Positions 50,623-63,689 of a stretch of 64,000 nucleotides of DNA are shown here, one piece after another. Location: contig CM063502.1 in the NCBI GenBank assembly GCA_032207245.1, positions 42,205,662 to 42,269,661 on the forward strand, written 5' to 3'. Made by a program: the position numbers and the translations under genes. Position 1 is the first letter of the stretch; each line of letters begins with the position of its first letter. Source of the stretch: Pardosa pseudoannulata (taxonomy: Eukaryota > Arthropoda > Arachnida > Araneae > Lycosidae). The notes under the pieces are model-generated. The model searched no databases. It was not told where the DNA came from and was given only the letters and a program-made list of their open reading frames with translations.

Positions 50623-52280
50623 CCTACTACTGCAAATGTATTACTAACTTGCATGTAAATTATTTAACGTTTGTATGTTTGTTTATATTAATAAAAAATA
50701 GATTAAATTACGTTATGATGGAGCTATGGTAGCAATATCTTACTTACTTCATTAAATTACTCAAAACTTACAGTGGGTTGTTTATCAATGTAAAAAATTT
50801 TTCTTGTAAATTTAAGTATGCAAAATAGGAAAATGTTAAGTGTGATGTAAATTGAAAAAACAATTATGCATAATAAAATAGAGCAAGCACTTATAAACTG
50901 AAAAAGCAATTATTTTTCTAATTGCTAGTTTTTCTTTTACAATCACTTTTAAACTATTATGTTTACGATCGAGATATGAAAATTGTAATTTTACGCACGA
51001 ATATATATAACATTGATTTCCTCAAAATGAATTGTTTATTCTACTACTTGCAAATGTACTACTAACTTGCATGTAAATGAGTTAACTTTTGTTTGTGTGT
51101 AAATATTAATAAAAAATAGATTAAATTACTTCATGATGCAGCTATTGTTGCAATACCTTACTCACTTTATCAAAACTTACAGTGGGTTGTTTATCAATAA
51201 AAATAATTTTTCTTCAAAATTGAAGTATGTAAAATAGGAAAATGTTAAGTGTGATGTAAATTGAAAAAAAAATGATTCTTAATAAAATAGAACAAGCACT
51301 TATAAACTGAAAAAGCAATTATTTTTCTAATTGCTAGCTTTCCTTTTACTACAATCACTTTTAAACTATTATGTTTACGATCGGGATATGGAAAATTGTA
51401 ATTTTACGCTCGAATATATGTAACATTGATTTCTTCTAAATGAATTGTTTATTGTACTACTTGCAAATGTACTACTAATTTTCATGCAAATGACTTAACT
51501 TTTGTTTGTATGTAAATATAAATAAAAAATAGATTAAATTACTTCATGATAGAGCTATTGTAGCAATGCCTTACTTTCTTCATTAAATTACTTAAAACTT
51601 TCAGTGGGTTGTTTATCAATAAAATAATTTTTCTTGAATATTGAAGTATGAAAAATAGGAAAATGTTAAGTGTGATGTAAATTGAAAAAATATTGATGCA
51701 TAGTAAAATAGAGCAAGCACTTATAAACTGGAACAGCAATTATTTTTCTAATTGCTAGTTTTCTTTTTACAATCACTTTTAAATTATTATGTTTACGATC
51801 GAGATATGTAAACTGTAATTTTACGCTCGAATATATATAACATTGATTTCCTCAAAATGAATTGTTTATTCTACTATTTACAAATGTACTACTAACTTGC
51901 ATGTAAATGAGTTAACTTTTGTTGGTATGTAAATATTAATAAAAAATAGATTTAATTTCTTCATGATGGAGCTATTGTAGCAATACCTTACTCACTTCAT
52001 TGCATTACTCAAAACTTACAGTGGGTTTATCAATATAAATAATTTTTCTTGTAAACTGAAGTATGCAAAATAGGAAAATGTTAAGTGTAATTTAAATTGA
52101 AAAAAAATGATGCACAATAAAATAGAGCAAGCACTTAAAACTGAAAAAGCAATTATTTTTCTAATTGCTAGTTTTTTTTACAATCACTTTTAAACTATTA
52201 TGTTTACGATTGAGATACGAAAATTGTAATTTTACTCTCGAATATATATAACAATGATTTCCTAAAATGAATTGTTTATT
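50623..52280. repeat. Tandem satellite, four copies of about 414 bp
   Basis: Copies start at about 50623, 51041, 51454 and 51870, each with a CTACTACTTGCAAATGTACT-type word. They continue through AATAAAAAATAGATTAAATT, TACAGTGGGTTGTTTATCAA, AATAGGAAAATGTTAAGTGT, TATTTTTCTAATTGCTAG, TATGTTTACGATCGAGATAT and GAATTGTTTATT. Units differ by point changes and short indels. No open frame is conserved. The array begins about 470 bp after exon D. Confidence 0.95.
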
Positions 52281-55208
52281 CCTGGAAAAAAAAACTCTAA
52301 TTGTGTTAAATACTAAGCTACACTGGACAGAAAAATGCTCCCAACTACCATTTTTTTGTTCTATTTATTAATTTTTTTTCTTTTTGTCACTTTCGTTCCA
52401 ACGTTTTGATACAGCAATGAGAGTATTCGTAAAGCATTAATCCGTATTGAAAAATAAATCTTATTTGCTAACAAGATTTATAATGTTATGACTTATATTC
52501 TACATAGTAGTAAGCTAAAATGTAAAACTGAATGACAAAAGAATTCTGTTTTTTTATGACAAATGAAAGGAATGAAAGTAACAATTTTTAAAGTGAGTAA
52601 GGCGATGTACAGGTTTATCAAAAATGACGTGACACCAAAACAAAAATAAAACTGGAGACTGTAATCCCATCAGTGACAAATTGAGATGGATGTAGTGTAT
52701 GGGATATAGTGATAGAATTAGGTTTAAAACGAGAATTCAAAAGGATAATCTATCATGAATGTGGCAAATTTGTTTCACTTAATTTCTTGATCGTTTTCGA
52801 GTGAAATTCTTTTTTTTAATATAAGTAAGAATTTGTAATTTGAAAAACGATTCCAGGGGTGTCATAAGCTGTAATTTGTATTGTGTCTATCTACCCAATA
52901 TACATTTATAATCATTAAATCCTTCACGAAATTAAATACAGTAGTACGGAGCACTACTTTGATTGGAACGTAATTTTAGGGGCAACAGGGAAAAACTTTT
53001 TCTGTATACATGTAAAAACAATTCGTCGTGATGCGATGTTAACGTATGTGTTTCTTCATGTTTTGAAGAGTAACATAAACATAAAAAATTAATTTATAAC
53101 TTTGTAAATCATCATAAACATACAGTTGTTTTTATGAACTGAATTTCTTTATGGAAGCGCTTCAATGTCTATGTGATAAAGAATTTTCCAATTTATAATG
53201 GCCCGTAATATTACGGCCAAATTTTCAAAGTTAAATATTAATTTTGTATTAGCTTCACTACAAAAAATCATAAAAGTAGAATTTTATTTTCTAAATAGCT
53301 AAACTATACAATAAATTTTGTAAATTAACAAATTTGCAAAGTGTTTAAAATTTCTTCCACTAAATTTTCGTTTGAAAGTCATTTTAACTATTTTATTTTA
53401 TTTTTTTAATACTAAGACTTTGATAAGAATAAGAAAGTGGCCAAAATTTAAGCTTTACATTACGGTGTGAATCCGTTAATTTCATTAAAAGTGCAAATAT
53501 TTGTAGCTATTCAATATCGGTAATAAATAGTAAGTTCCAGGTTAATTAACACTCATGTTAAAAAAAAATATTGATATTTGGGCAGCAAACCTACCACACC
53601 AACAAAAGAACTACAAATGTTCTAAATTCAATATTTGTACAGACTTTAGAAGTTTAATTTTTCATATATGAATATAGAAAATGGGATATAATCAGTGGTA
53701 TAATAAATCTAACTAACTATATGAGAAATTTAACATGTCCCAATATATCATTTATGTTACAAAATTCATGTTAAAAGATCAAATATTCAAAGAAGTCATC
53801 TTTATCGATCATTAGGAAAGTAAACAAAGTTATTAAACATTTAAACTTGGATTTACATGTTTCACAAATTATTTAAAATTTTATTTGAATTATTTAAAAC
53901 TTTCTAATATCTTACTCATGAAGCTACTGTTTGTGTATGAATATTTTAAATTACAATTAATGATCTTGTACCTTATTTCGTATTTGTGCGATTTCCGTTC
54001 ATATTTTAAATAATTAATAGTGTATTTTAGGCTATAATTTGTGTTTAATAAGCTTATATTACATAAAAATGTTCTTAATAACTTGTCTTCTTCAAAAGGT
54101 TGTCTTTCATACCTAAAACATCGATCCAATTGCAAGCTTAGTTTTATTGCTAATATTGTATACAGTCAGTCAAATATTCTAACCTACTGCCATAGGTACC
54201 ATTCTTCATTTATTTATATTTAGGGATATTTAAGAGAATTTTGTGTTTCATATTACATTCATAATCTGAGTTCTGATTATTACTACACGTTTAAGAATAT
54301 TTATTCGGAATTTCGAGATATCAGTGATTTGGCAGACATTTTAAAGCGAATGCATATGTACCTATGATATTGGAGACTACCATTATAGGCAATGCAATTT
54401 AACGCGCATTTCGTGTTCAATCGACAGGTACTTCTAAATTTGGCCATATAAGCAAGGCACATTCAAAGTGAGTGATGATATAATGAATATTGACTGCAGA
54501 TACACGCACCAAGCTCACCACGATTAGATAAAAGGCAGGATGAAATTGATTCCCTATTTTCGTATAAACGTAGGATGTGGAAACCGCTTTCAATTTGTAT
54601 AGTGATATCTACTCGAAATTATGGAGGAATCAAAAGAAGGCATGATTTCATGTGATAAGCTACAAAATTATAAAATATGTTTAAAGGGAGACTACTAAAA
54701 CGTTAAGAATATTATTAAGTATCTTCTCTTTTATTAGTTATATAATAGTTTTAACGTAAAACTAACCAACGTAAGTATAGGTGTATCTTAAAATAATTTC
54801 AATTACGTACTTATAAGTATATCTTAAAATAGTCTTAAAATAACAATTTCATCGTTTAATTACAAACTTTGGCGAATACCTTTTATTCTTTCTATCGTGT
54901 TGACGAGTATGAAATCACCAAAATTAATTCTTGCTAAGTTCCGTTCTTCTTAAGTTGCTGGCTTTTAAACCTCGTCACAAGCGTTCCAAATGTGAGAAAT
55001 CATTAAAAAACGTAATTAACTAGTTCACACACCTAAACATTGTCATGTACAGGTTTTCCTACCGATAAGCCTTCAGTTGATATTCTTAATATAAACTGTA
55101 CTTATTTTTTCAAAATTCTATATTTTATACTCTGGGCCACCCTATTATTTACCACTACATCTAGGGAAATATGTATTCCCGAACTATTGTGATGGGGTAA
55201 ATTACCAT

Positions 55209-55226
55209 TACACACACACACACAAA

Positions 55227-55293
<67 letters not shown>
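55209..55293. repeat. (CA)n followed by (TA)n
   Basis: A short CACACACACACACACAC run (about 55209-55225) passes into a TA run of about 64 bp. Confidence 0.93.
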
Positions 55294-55295
<2 letters not shown>

Positions 55296-55337
55296 CATGT
55301 CGTAACCAATGGTAGGCGAAGCAGTCTTTCTTGGTAA

Positions 55338-55616
55338 ATCATATATTTATTTCAAAGTATAATTTCCTTTTTAGGCATCACTTTCGCCACGAGTGGATGT
55401 TGCAGACAGCTCTATGTCTTCGCACCAACTATCTGTTATAGCTTTGCATACTCATCAAATTCCTACAAAATCCTTTCCCTAGACCGAATTATGCTAAAAG
55501 ATTACACGAGTGGGGGTGCTTTCATTTGTACTGTTGTTACGGCAGAGTTCCCTTTTAAATAGTTTACAACTCGCTAATTTTTCAAAATCCCCCCTTTTTA
55601 GACCTGACATATATGT
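55338..55616 (+). repeat. Dispersed repeat family, copy 2
   Basis: Matches 15330-15612 in order and orientation, including GCAGACAGCTC-ATGTC, CAGAGTTCCCTTTT, AGTTTACAACTCGCTAATTT and the shared right edge TTTTTAGACCTGACATATAT. It lies just after a TA tract. The two copies are about 40 kb apart in different introns and are diverged, so they reflect old transposition rather than recent duplication. Confidence 0.75.
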
Positions 55617-56600
55617 ATTTGATATCCATCTTTTAAAATATGTTTATAGATACTGATTACAATAACAGTAAATAAACCTCTTTCTATATATTAATATATG
55701 AATTATCGGTACGGTTATCAAAATTTAAACTTATATTTTTTTCCTTTTCTGTCCATAAGCTTATAAATAAGGAAAGTAATCAGATAGAATGTTTAAAAAT
55801 GTTACTCTTAAAATATAACCTAAAATCTTTTTTACACGTTAATGAGTTTTTGGTTATCATAGAAATAACTTCAATCATTGCATCGAATCAAAAAATCACC
55901 TAACCCAAATTCCCTTACCTAACATCTCATTAGACGGTACACATTTATTTTTCCTCTTCGCAGGATTTTTTCAAGGAAAGGTTCATCGATTAAGGCAGAC
56001 CTCTATCATCAATCAATTTTTTTCAAAAATCACTTGACTCAGTCAAGTCAACGTTAACGAAGTTTATGGGAAAGTACTTTAATAGACAGCTTTTGTTTTC
56101 TTCCAACTAAATGCTACTGAGCCTAAACTAAACTCCATATTTTTTTTTGCATTTAAAATTTTGCTAAAAACAATTTTTCTAAAAATCAAAATTTTTTAGA
56201 GAATTTTATTTTTTTTCTGTGAAAACATCGGATTGAGCTTTTGCATTACCAATTGAAAGACAATAAATTTCTGAAAAATAATACCTTTTCTTAGGTATAT
56301 TATCGCTTCTAAATGTATTTGGAGATTTAACTAGTTCAATCCAAGAATATTTTAAGGATTTCACTTTCAGAATTTAAATTAACGAGAAAATTTTAAGATT
56401 GGTATTTGTTTCTTAGGAAGCAACTGCATTGAGTTACAATTTAGAAATTTCGAAACAGTTTAGAAAAAAAATTACAATAAGTGTCTGATGATATTGGAAC
56501 TCTCGAATTGTTTAAACATCTCATGTTAAACATAAATGTGATACTCAAAGTTTATATACACCTTTTTTCTTAAGTTAGATTAGCCTTTCCTATTCATCTA

Positions 56601-57550
56601 CACAATCCAGTCACATTAAAGTGACCTCATGTCAAAATACATAATAACATCCTTTGGCAGAGCGGACAGCTGCGAGACGTACAGTAAGAGTCAATAAGGT
56701 TCATGAAAGCTGGGGTGTTGAGCCATGCCGACCCCAGTGCTGTGGCCAGATGGGTTAAGTTACGAGGGTAAGAATCCATGGTACTAACAACCTGATCGAG
56801 GTAGACCTACATATTCTAGATTGAGTTCCAGTCCGGAGAATCTGCTGGCCAAGAGAGGCTCATTAAACTCATCCTGGTATTTTTCGAACCACGCATGATC
56901 ACTGAGACCTTTATGACACTTCCCATTGTCCTGCTTGTAGATACCATCATGAGGGAAAAGAATTTGGATGTCGGGTTTATGCTTCGCAAAGATAAATGCA
57001 TACTTGTATTGATACATCTTGCTTTCTACAATGGTGAGGGAACCTAGAGTATATCATAAAAACATTCCTTAGGACATAATGATCCCTACTTCAGATTGGA
57101 CCCTTCCTGCACTTGTTGCAGGGTATTTGCATTCACGCCGTAAATCCAACTTGCTTCTGTGGGAAGGATCATAAAACGTCATTTATCGAAAAAACCCATC
57201 TGTCTCTTGTCAGTGGAAGTCCAGCTGCGGTACTGGCATGAAAATTCCAGCCTTTGTCGCCTATAAACAGCAGAGAGCATAGGTTCATTAACCAGGTGTC
57301 TGCTGTGGAAGCCCATAGGCTGAAACATCTTTATGGAGACACTGGTAACCCCTTGATGCATCTAGGCGATCAGTTGCTCAACAGTTGCACGTCTATTTGC
57401 CTGAACTGACCTTCTTAGCCTTCGTTTACCTCTTCCATCCATGAACGGTGATGAACCACATTTACCATGTCGCTGACTTTAGATAGTGTTATTTTTTCAT
57501 GCACGGAATACTTTTACCATCTTAACGGTAGATCTTAGGCTGGCTAGAGC
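56601..57550 (-). mobile_element. Decayed Tc1-like transposon
   Basis: The low-coordinate end is recognisable: TA then CACAATCCAGTCACATTAAA followed by GTGACC, a Tc1-type terminal repeat. A degraded transposase gene follows on the minus strand. The opposite end is not clearly visible: beyond about 57550 the sequence turns AT-rich (repeated CCTTAAAA words) without a matching inverted repeat. The element is therefore truncated or eroded on that side. The body is GC-richer than the intron around it. Confidence 0.85.
56690..57480 (-). pseudogene. Tc1-like DDE transposase, frameshifted and dead
   Basis: Reading the minus strand through several frames, in order: KGLPVSP / SVSIKMFQPMGFHSRHLVNE (the arginine-rich segment before the catalytic core), QMGFFDK (first catalytic Asp at 57185-57187, where the usual FFDESRF is broken by a frame change and stop), GIYKQDNGKCHKG (second catalytic Asp at 56928-56930, the QDN motif), and WPADSPDWNSI followed directly by a TAG stop (56816-56818). 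That stop sits where the third catalytic residue, Glu, follows the NPI of the family motif SPDLNPIE. One GAG-to-TAG change would explain it. Several frameshifts separate these pieces. The family cuts and pastes DNA at TA sites; this copy cannot. Confidence 0.88.
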
Positions 57551-58059
57551 CTAATACCTTAAAATACCTTAAAACAAACCTTAAAATAAATGATAAAAAC
57601 TAATAAAGCATGACCACATAACATTATATTTCATCACACTTTTATTCATATTCTATGCATAAACTATATGTTGTGAATTAAAGCTTAATATAAAATTTCT
57701 AATAATTAAAATTCATCAATTAAATTCATTCTGCTTCTTATTAATGAAATGGTAGCCTTGAGAAAATCTTTCAAAATATCTAAAATTATTTTTCTATGAA
57801 TATTTTAAGTATTATCAAATGAATAAGTAAATAACTTGTATTATGGATATTGGTATAAAGAAAGGTTTGAAAGCATTACAGCTGTTCTTCTATCCTATTA
57901 AACTTCTTAAAAATTTCATCTAATATGTTTCTTCAACTCTTTACAAATATTTATAAAATTCTTAGTCTGTTGGAATTCAAATGTGATCTTCTCTCTCATT
58001 CTGCTCTCCAGGGAATAATTATTTACCTGTCAGACCATTTACTTCTTTCATTCTACCCC

Positions 58060-58830
58060 TCTAGATTTCATTATCTAGAAACAACTGAACATTTTGAACT
58101 GAATTCAGAAGAATAGTCTGGAAAATGTTTTCATATCTTTTAAAAACACTCAGAATAAGTCTAAATTCCAAACTTAGTTTTAAAAGTGTTTCCATGAAAA
58201 AGGTTTCTCGAAAAATTCAGCAAATAGAGCTTCTTGGCTCTTTCTAATTATCAACTTTATATTTTTATATTTTTCATAACGAAAGTCAAATCTTTTTTGA
58301 AAATAAGAAAATGTATAATAAAGATATTGCTTAATTTACATAAAAATTTAACTTTGTAGTCTTCCATTTCACGATGTAAAAATCGAAGTAGAGTTCACAT
58401 TTAATTTAAGATAAGATTTATTATTTACAACTTACTTTTTTAAATACTATGAAAACAAATGTATGGTACACAATACTTTTACTTTATTTGCTGGAAATAT
58501 TTATACTTTTACGTTATATACAATTTCATCAAAGAGTTTTCAGAGTTAGACAGCATTGTAGTATATGCATTAGTTTTTCTTTTTCAATCTAAAAACAACT
58601 GAGCATTATGAACTGAAATTAGAAAAATTGTCTTTAGTATGTTTTTATAGCTATTAAAAATACACAGAATAAGCTTAAATTTAAAATTTAGTTTTAAAAG
58701 TGTTTCAGGAAAAACGTTTATTGAAAAGTACAGAAAATGTTGGTACTTAGCTATTTCTAATTGTCACCTTTTATAACTTTACATTTTTCATTACAAAAGT
58801 CAAATACTGTAAAAAAAAATGTAAGAATTC
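58060..58830. repeat. Degenerate long-period direct repeat
   Basis: About 58070-58320 and about 58585-58830 match in order. Shared blocks are AACAACTGA-CATT-TGAACTGA, ACA-AGAATAAG-T-AAAT, TTTTAAAAGTGTTTC, ATTTCTAATTGTCA-like, TTTTTCAT-AC-AAAGTCAAAT. Weaker echoes, such as GTACACAATACTT-ACTTTATT, continue to about 59850. The array appears to be old and broken by indels and by an insertion at about 58830-59060. Confidence 0.6.
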
Positions 58831-59065
58831 TTCCAGAGTCAAAGAACATCAACACTTGCCCCAAGTAACAAAATTCTTTATTCCAACACGAGCGATTACA
58901 GTCAGGCTAACAGCTGCCCTCTTGAGTAGCAACTTCGTTTTTATTTTACATTTGGACAGCATCACTGCACTTGAAAAATCATTTCATTCTCAACACCTCC
59001 CCCACCATGAACTCAGGGGGTTCATCAAACTAAAAAAAAGCACATATTATTCTCAATGTCATTAA
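58830..59065. other. Less AT-rich block interrupting the repeat
   Basis: About 235 bp with AAAATTCTTTATTCCAACAC near its left edge, which on the minus strand gives an AATAAA-type polyadenylation word. It also has a CACCTCCCCCACCATGAACTC patch near the right. It could be a piece of a retroelement end. An open frame of 69 codons crosses it but shows no recognisable domain. Confidence 0.25.
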
Positions 59066-60279
59066 ATAACTTCAATACAAGCTACTTCATTACACGTTAA
59101 CAGATTCTTACATCATGATTCAAGAAATTTCAATCTGAAAAATACAATTCGATAGTCAAAGTTAATTAAAGCTATCTTTATCCAAAAAATGAAGCAACAT
59201 ACAAATGCTCTAGAAATGGAGTTTAATCTCGGTCATGGAATTCCAATACTAAAAAGTTCCCCATGAAAGTTTAAAAAACGTTTAATAAAGATATTTCTTA
59301 ATTCTCAAGAAATGTAAACTTTGTATCCTAGAGTCATGCAAAAATGAAGTATTTATTATAAATATTATAAATCATTTTACACCAAAAATTTTAAAATAAA
59401 AAAAGTCGAAGCTATCCTTTTGACTCTTCCATTTTTTTATTTAAATTAAACCAGTCAAAAGTTTACTGCAATTATAATTATATGAATTCGATGAAATGAT
59501 AAATAAAACTTTCATGTTAAAGTTAAACTTAGTACCAACATTCAGTACGAATTTTACGAGCAAATTCTATTCGTTGCAGTACTGCAAGATAGCAACAGTC
59601 AGCTAAACCTTCTTTTAAAGTTTACTGTGAAAATGACATTAATTTTTGTTTATGCTGTAGATGTGCAATACTGTAATACAAAGAGTTGAGTATAAAAATT
59701 GCAATATATATTGCCTAATATTTTATATTCTCAGTAAAAAATGTGCAGCACACAATACTTAGACTTTATTCGTTGCAAAAATCTATTTTTATGTTTCACT
59801 GCATAATTTTATCAGCGAATTTTACGTTCTAGTAAAATATCTTTATAGTATACTCGCTATGCAAAACATCTCCCTACATTCAGGCGTTTTTAGTATGTTT
59901 ACAATTGTTTTTATGAAATACGACTACTGTAATATGTAAATACAGCACGAATGTATTTTGTAATTTTCAGGATTGTAAAATTTTTTCTGTATCATGTTTT
60001 ATCTTAAAAACAGGAAAACATATTATAGTACTCCTAGATTTACCGTACTCTTTGTTCTGAGAGAATATTTCTGAACCTAAAGATGAATTTATATCATGTA
60101 CTTATATATATTTCATTAATACCAAAATAATAAGTTCTAATATATGAAATAAATTATATTTTATAGTCCTTGAAGGGAAATTATTTTGAACTATAATATT
60201 TGTCTTCTTGATGTATGACACGAAACATAATTTTTTTTTCTAAATCCTAATATAAAATGTATTTTACAGAATGACGTGA

Positions 60280-61040
60280 GAACAACAACACTTAAATTAA
60301 TCTTTACTCTTCTTAAAATCTGTAGCATTATGTAAAGAGAAAAGTTGTTTTGAAAAATTGAATAAAACTAAGGAATTAATCGTAAACAAAATTTTAACAG
60401 TTGTTTTCTTGACACATCTGAAAGTGTCAAGATGATTACTAAATCTCCAAAAATCTACATTTTTATTACAAACTTTAAAATTATGTTGTCTCCTAGCCAC
60501 TATGTGAACAGTTATTCAGTTATTCTCCTTTTCAATTACCGCATAGTTGTGGCTCAGAGGTAAAGAACCTACGAAACGCGTTTCACTACGATCGATTCCA
60601 ACTGAGATTATTTCACTTTTTCTGCTTTTGAATTTGAAACTCATTGTAAGAAGTATGGGATTTTCTGCTATAACAATTGTTTTTATTTTATATGTATTGA
60701 GAAATTTCCATTTCTCAATAAAATTCAAATTTTATTTGTTTTTGGTGAGATTAAAAAAAACTATTAATAACTAAAAATAGTACAACATTTAAAATGCCTA
60801 GATAATTTTAAGCTGAGTTTAAAAAATTGTAATTCCCCACACTGTCATTTATACTATTATATAAAGAGAAAGATTGTTTATGTTTGTCTGGTATGACTTA
60901 AGAGGGTACTGAAAATATCGTAACCAAAGGTTTTACAGAAATTGTCTTAATATATCTGAGAGTGCCAATATTATTTAATCGTTAATAAATCTTAATTTTT
61001 ATTTAAATAAACATTGAGAATGCAATTCCTTCGAGCCTTG
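60280..61040. repeat. Degenerate direct repeat, about 540 bp apart
   Basis: CATTATGTAAAGAGAAAAGT at about 60330 and CTATTATATAAAGAGAAAGA at about 60855 begin matching stretches. Both run through TTTTACAG-AATTGTCTT-like, ACATCTGAAAGTG and a region rich in TAAATC. The copies are much diverged. A tRNA-like block (60543-60612) lies between them. Confidence 0.5.
60543..60612 (+). mobile_element. tRNA-like sequence, probable SINE head or tRNA fossil
   Basis: A perfect match to the box A consensus (TGGCTCAGAGG, 60550-60560) and to the box B core (GATCGATTC, 60590-60598), at normal tRNA spacing. The acceptor and T-stem halves do not pair, so this is not a functional tRNA. It is unrelated in sequence to the three-copy SINE family in this window. 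Confidence 0.4.
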
Positions 61041-63215
61041 ATGCGAACAGTTGTTTTCCTAATTCCTTAGCAGTTTGTATGCATTGTGGTAAATCAGAAG
61101 TCAGTACTCACTTCACTCGAAATACACACAGATGTGTATTTCGAGTTGAAATGCGTTTCTCGTTATACGTTATCATGTTGTATTGTATTCTAAATAGTTT
61201 TTATTACTGGGGGCAAAAGATTTCAAAGTTTATATAAATTTTAAAATGAATTGTGGAAACCTTATTCATTCCATCCGAAGACTAGACGAAAACGGCTAGT
61301 AAGCAATACATTTTATACCATTCGATGAATGAAAGAGAATATAAAATTGCAGCAAATGGAACAAAAAGCATATTTTTTTTATTATAAGACTTGGCAGCGA
61401 AGTACTTAGAAATACAATATGTTACATCATTCCATTTTATATTTTTTTTCGTATATCCTGGTGAAAACCAGTTGTACTTCGAAACATTAGAACTCATTGT
61501 TTAAAATAATTTTTAAACTTTTACACTAAAGTAAAATAGTTTCTTAAACAACTGAATATTTTTGTAAAGTTTCTATGTTTAATATAATGATTATAATCTT
61601 TAGGATTTCATAAATATACATTTTTCCCGAGAGAGTGGACAGCTGCAATATTTTAGGATCAAAGGAGAAACTAAAGTTAGATTATATATTTTCTTCTACA
61701 ATATAAGAAAATAAGTTTGACATAAAACAACAGTTTTTATTTCCTACTTTTGTAGGTTTGTTTGATATGTAATACATATTCTTACTTATATACCATTCAA
61801 TGTGTACATATTTATTCATACATATACAGGAAAGTATATAGTTAAAAAATAGTTTTCTAAAAATATGTTGTGTTATTGCTTTTCTTCTATATCTTTAAGC
61901 AAAATGAGTATCTTTCAAAACTTTCATAAATTTGTAATACGTCTCAAAAAACAAATGCTGCAATGACATATTTTTCTTTTTATACATAAAGAAAAATAAA
62001 ACTAATATATCGTTAAATACAGAACTTAGTTTAAAAATTATAAAAATATAGTCTTAAACGTAATTTGTTTTTAACTAGTTTTAGTAACTGTAATGAAATG
62101 AATTTTCTTCAGAAATAATTCTTGAAGTAAAAGGTGTTCTGATTAAATAGAAACGCTCTTGAAATTAATCTTTCTTCAAATGTAATACAACATGCAGTTT
62201 TTCAATAAATTTTATTTTTCGATAAAATAAATAAATACTATTCCCAAGAAAAAATTTTATTTCACCCAATTCCATAGTTGAATCCCAAATTTTGAATTCC
62301 GTTAAATCTAGTATTCTTACAATTCTTAAGATTCCAGATGTTACTAGGTAACGGAAGTTTTCAGTTGTAATAAAGAGATTACGTAAGTTTTAACTTTGAT
62401 AGTTTTCTTCGTTCTTAATTCAGTACTAAAGATGTTTTAAAATATATATTCTTAATCTAAAATTCACATTATCTTTTCAGAATTATTTTCAGTTCTTCAT
62501 TTAATGCTTGTACACGAATGTAACGAATTATCGAGATATTTTAAATTACCTTGCTTCACATTTTCACTTACTCAATACTTTTTTTTTGTTTTTCAAAGAT
62601 AATTTATTTATCGACAATCACATACTAGATTCATAATTAATTTCATATTCTTACTGTCACATAAAAAGTTAATTATGCGAAACAAATGAAAGCCTTCTTA
62701 AGAAAACTAATTGCAGCATGGAACAGCCGATAATTTTTCTCATCTTTGGATTTGATATATTTTATCGGAAAATGCAAACGAGAGAAATAGCTTCTAGAAT
62801 TGGAATGGAACAGTTCCTCTGTTTTTAGCAACTCTGTAAAAGATTTTCTTAGAATAATTCTTTAAATATATATACATATAGAATATAACCTGTAGTTTTT
62901 ATACTTTTTCGCCATTCACAGTATTTCCTCAACTATAATCTGTTATATGTCCCCTAAAATTATTACTTTCGTTATTCTTATATAAATAGCAATGTATATC
63001 GGGTCTGTAATTCAAATTTAAATATCCTACAGTTACTTAACTAGACCTACAAATGAAGGAGCTTGAACTAATAAAAAATTTGAACATAAAAATTTATTAA
63101 AATTCTAATATGTTCATCATTAAAAATCATAAAAGTGTGAATACAACAGTGTTTACACGTATAGGATATATATTCCAAAATTCTCTTTTTTTTACTCTTC
63201 AAAACTCAATTCTGA

Positions 63216-63275
63216 TATAAGGTTTCTTCAAGAAACCTTATATTTGAATTATATAAGGTTTCTTCAAGAAACCTT
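63216..63275. repeat. Two tandem copies of a 21-bp palindrome
   Basis: AAGGTTTCTTCAAGAAACCT (plus a final T) is a palindrome with 10-bp arms and a single central base. It occurs at 63219-63239 and again at 63255-63275, both preceded by TATA. The first extends to TATAAGG...CCTTATA. Each copy contains TTC-AA-GAA, the inverted pair of units in heat-shock elements, but there is no promoter context here. Confidence 0.9.
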
Positions 63276-63689
63276 AAATTTTTTTGTTATTATACCCATT
63301 ATGAAACAGCCAACGATCCTTAAGCCTTACTTTTACACTTAAACACTTACGTTCACCTTTATAAGCCTTTAAAATTTATTTCTACTTATTCATCACAGCT
63401 GCTTGTAGACAACATTTCTTACGTTTTGAATGCAACAAGTCGATACAAATATTTTACATAATTTTAAATGTTTTTGGTACATTTTTGTCATTTTATTCAC
63501 TTGCTTTGATTTATACGCAATATTTCTTTATTCTTATCCGATTAAGATTATACTCAAAGATAAGGAGCTTCATTTTTCTCTAATTCAAAAAGTTTTCCAT
63601 CGTTACTTACCTATATAAAATTTATAATCATAGCCAGAGACAAACAAGGAACAAACTCCCATTTACTACGAATACGGAAATTACCAAAA

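Noticed and set aside
53200..53218. Palindromic GGCCCGTAATATTACGGCC
   Set aside because: Short, with an asymmetric extra C, and no regulatory or mobile-element context.
60543..60612. A functional tRNA gene
   Set aside because: The box A and box B words are good, but acceptor and T-stem arms do not pair. Kept only as a tRNA-like fossil.
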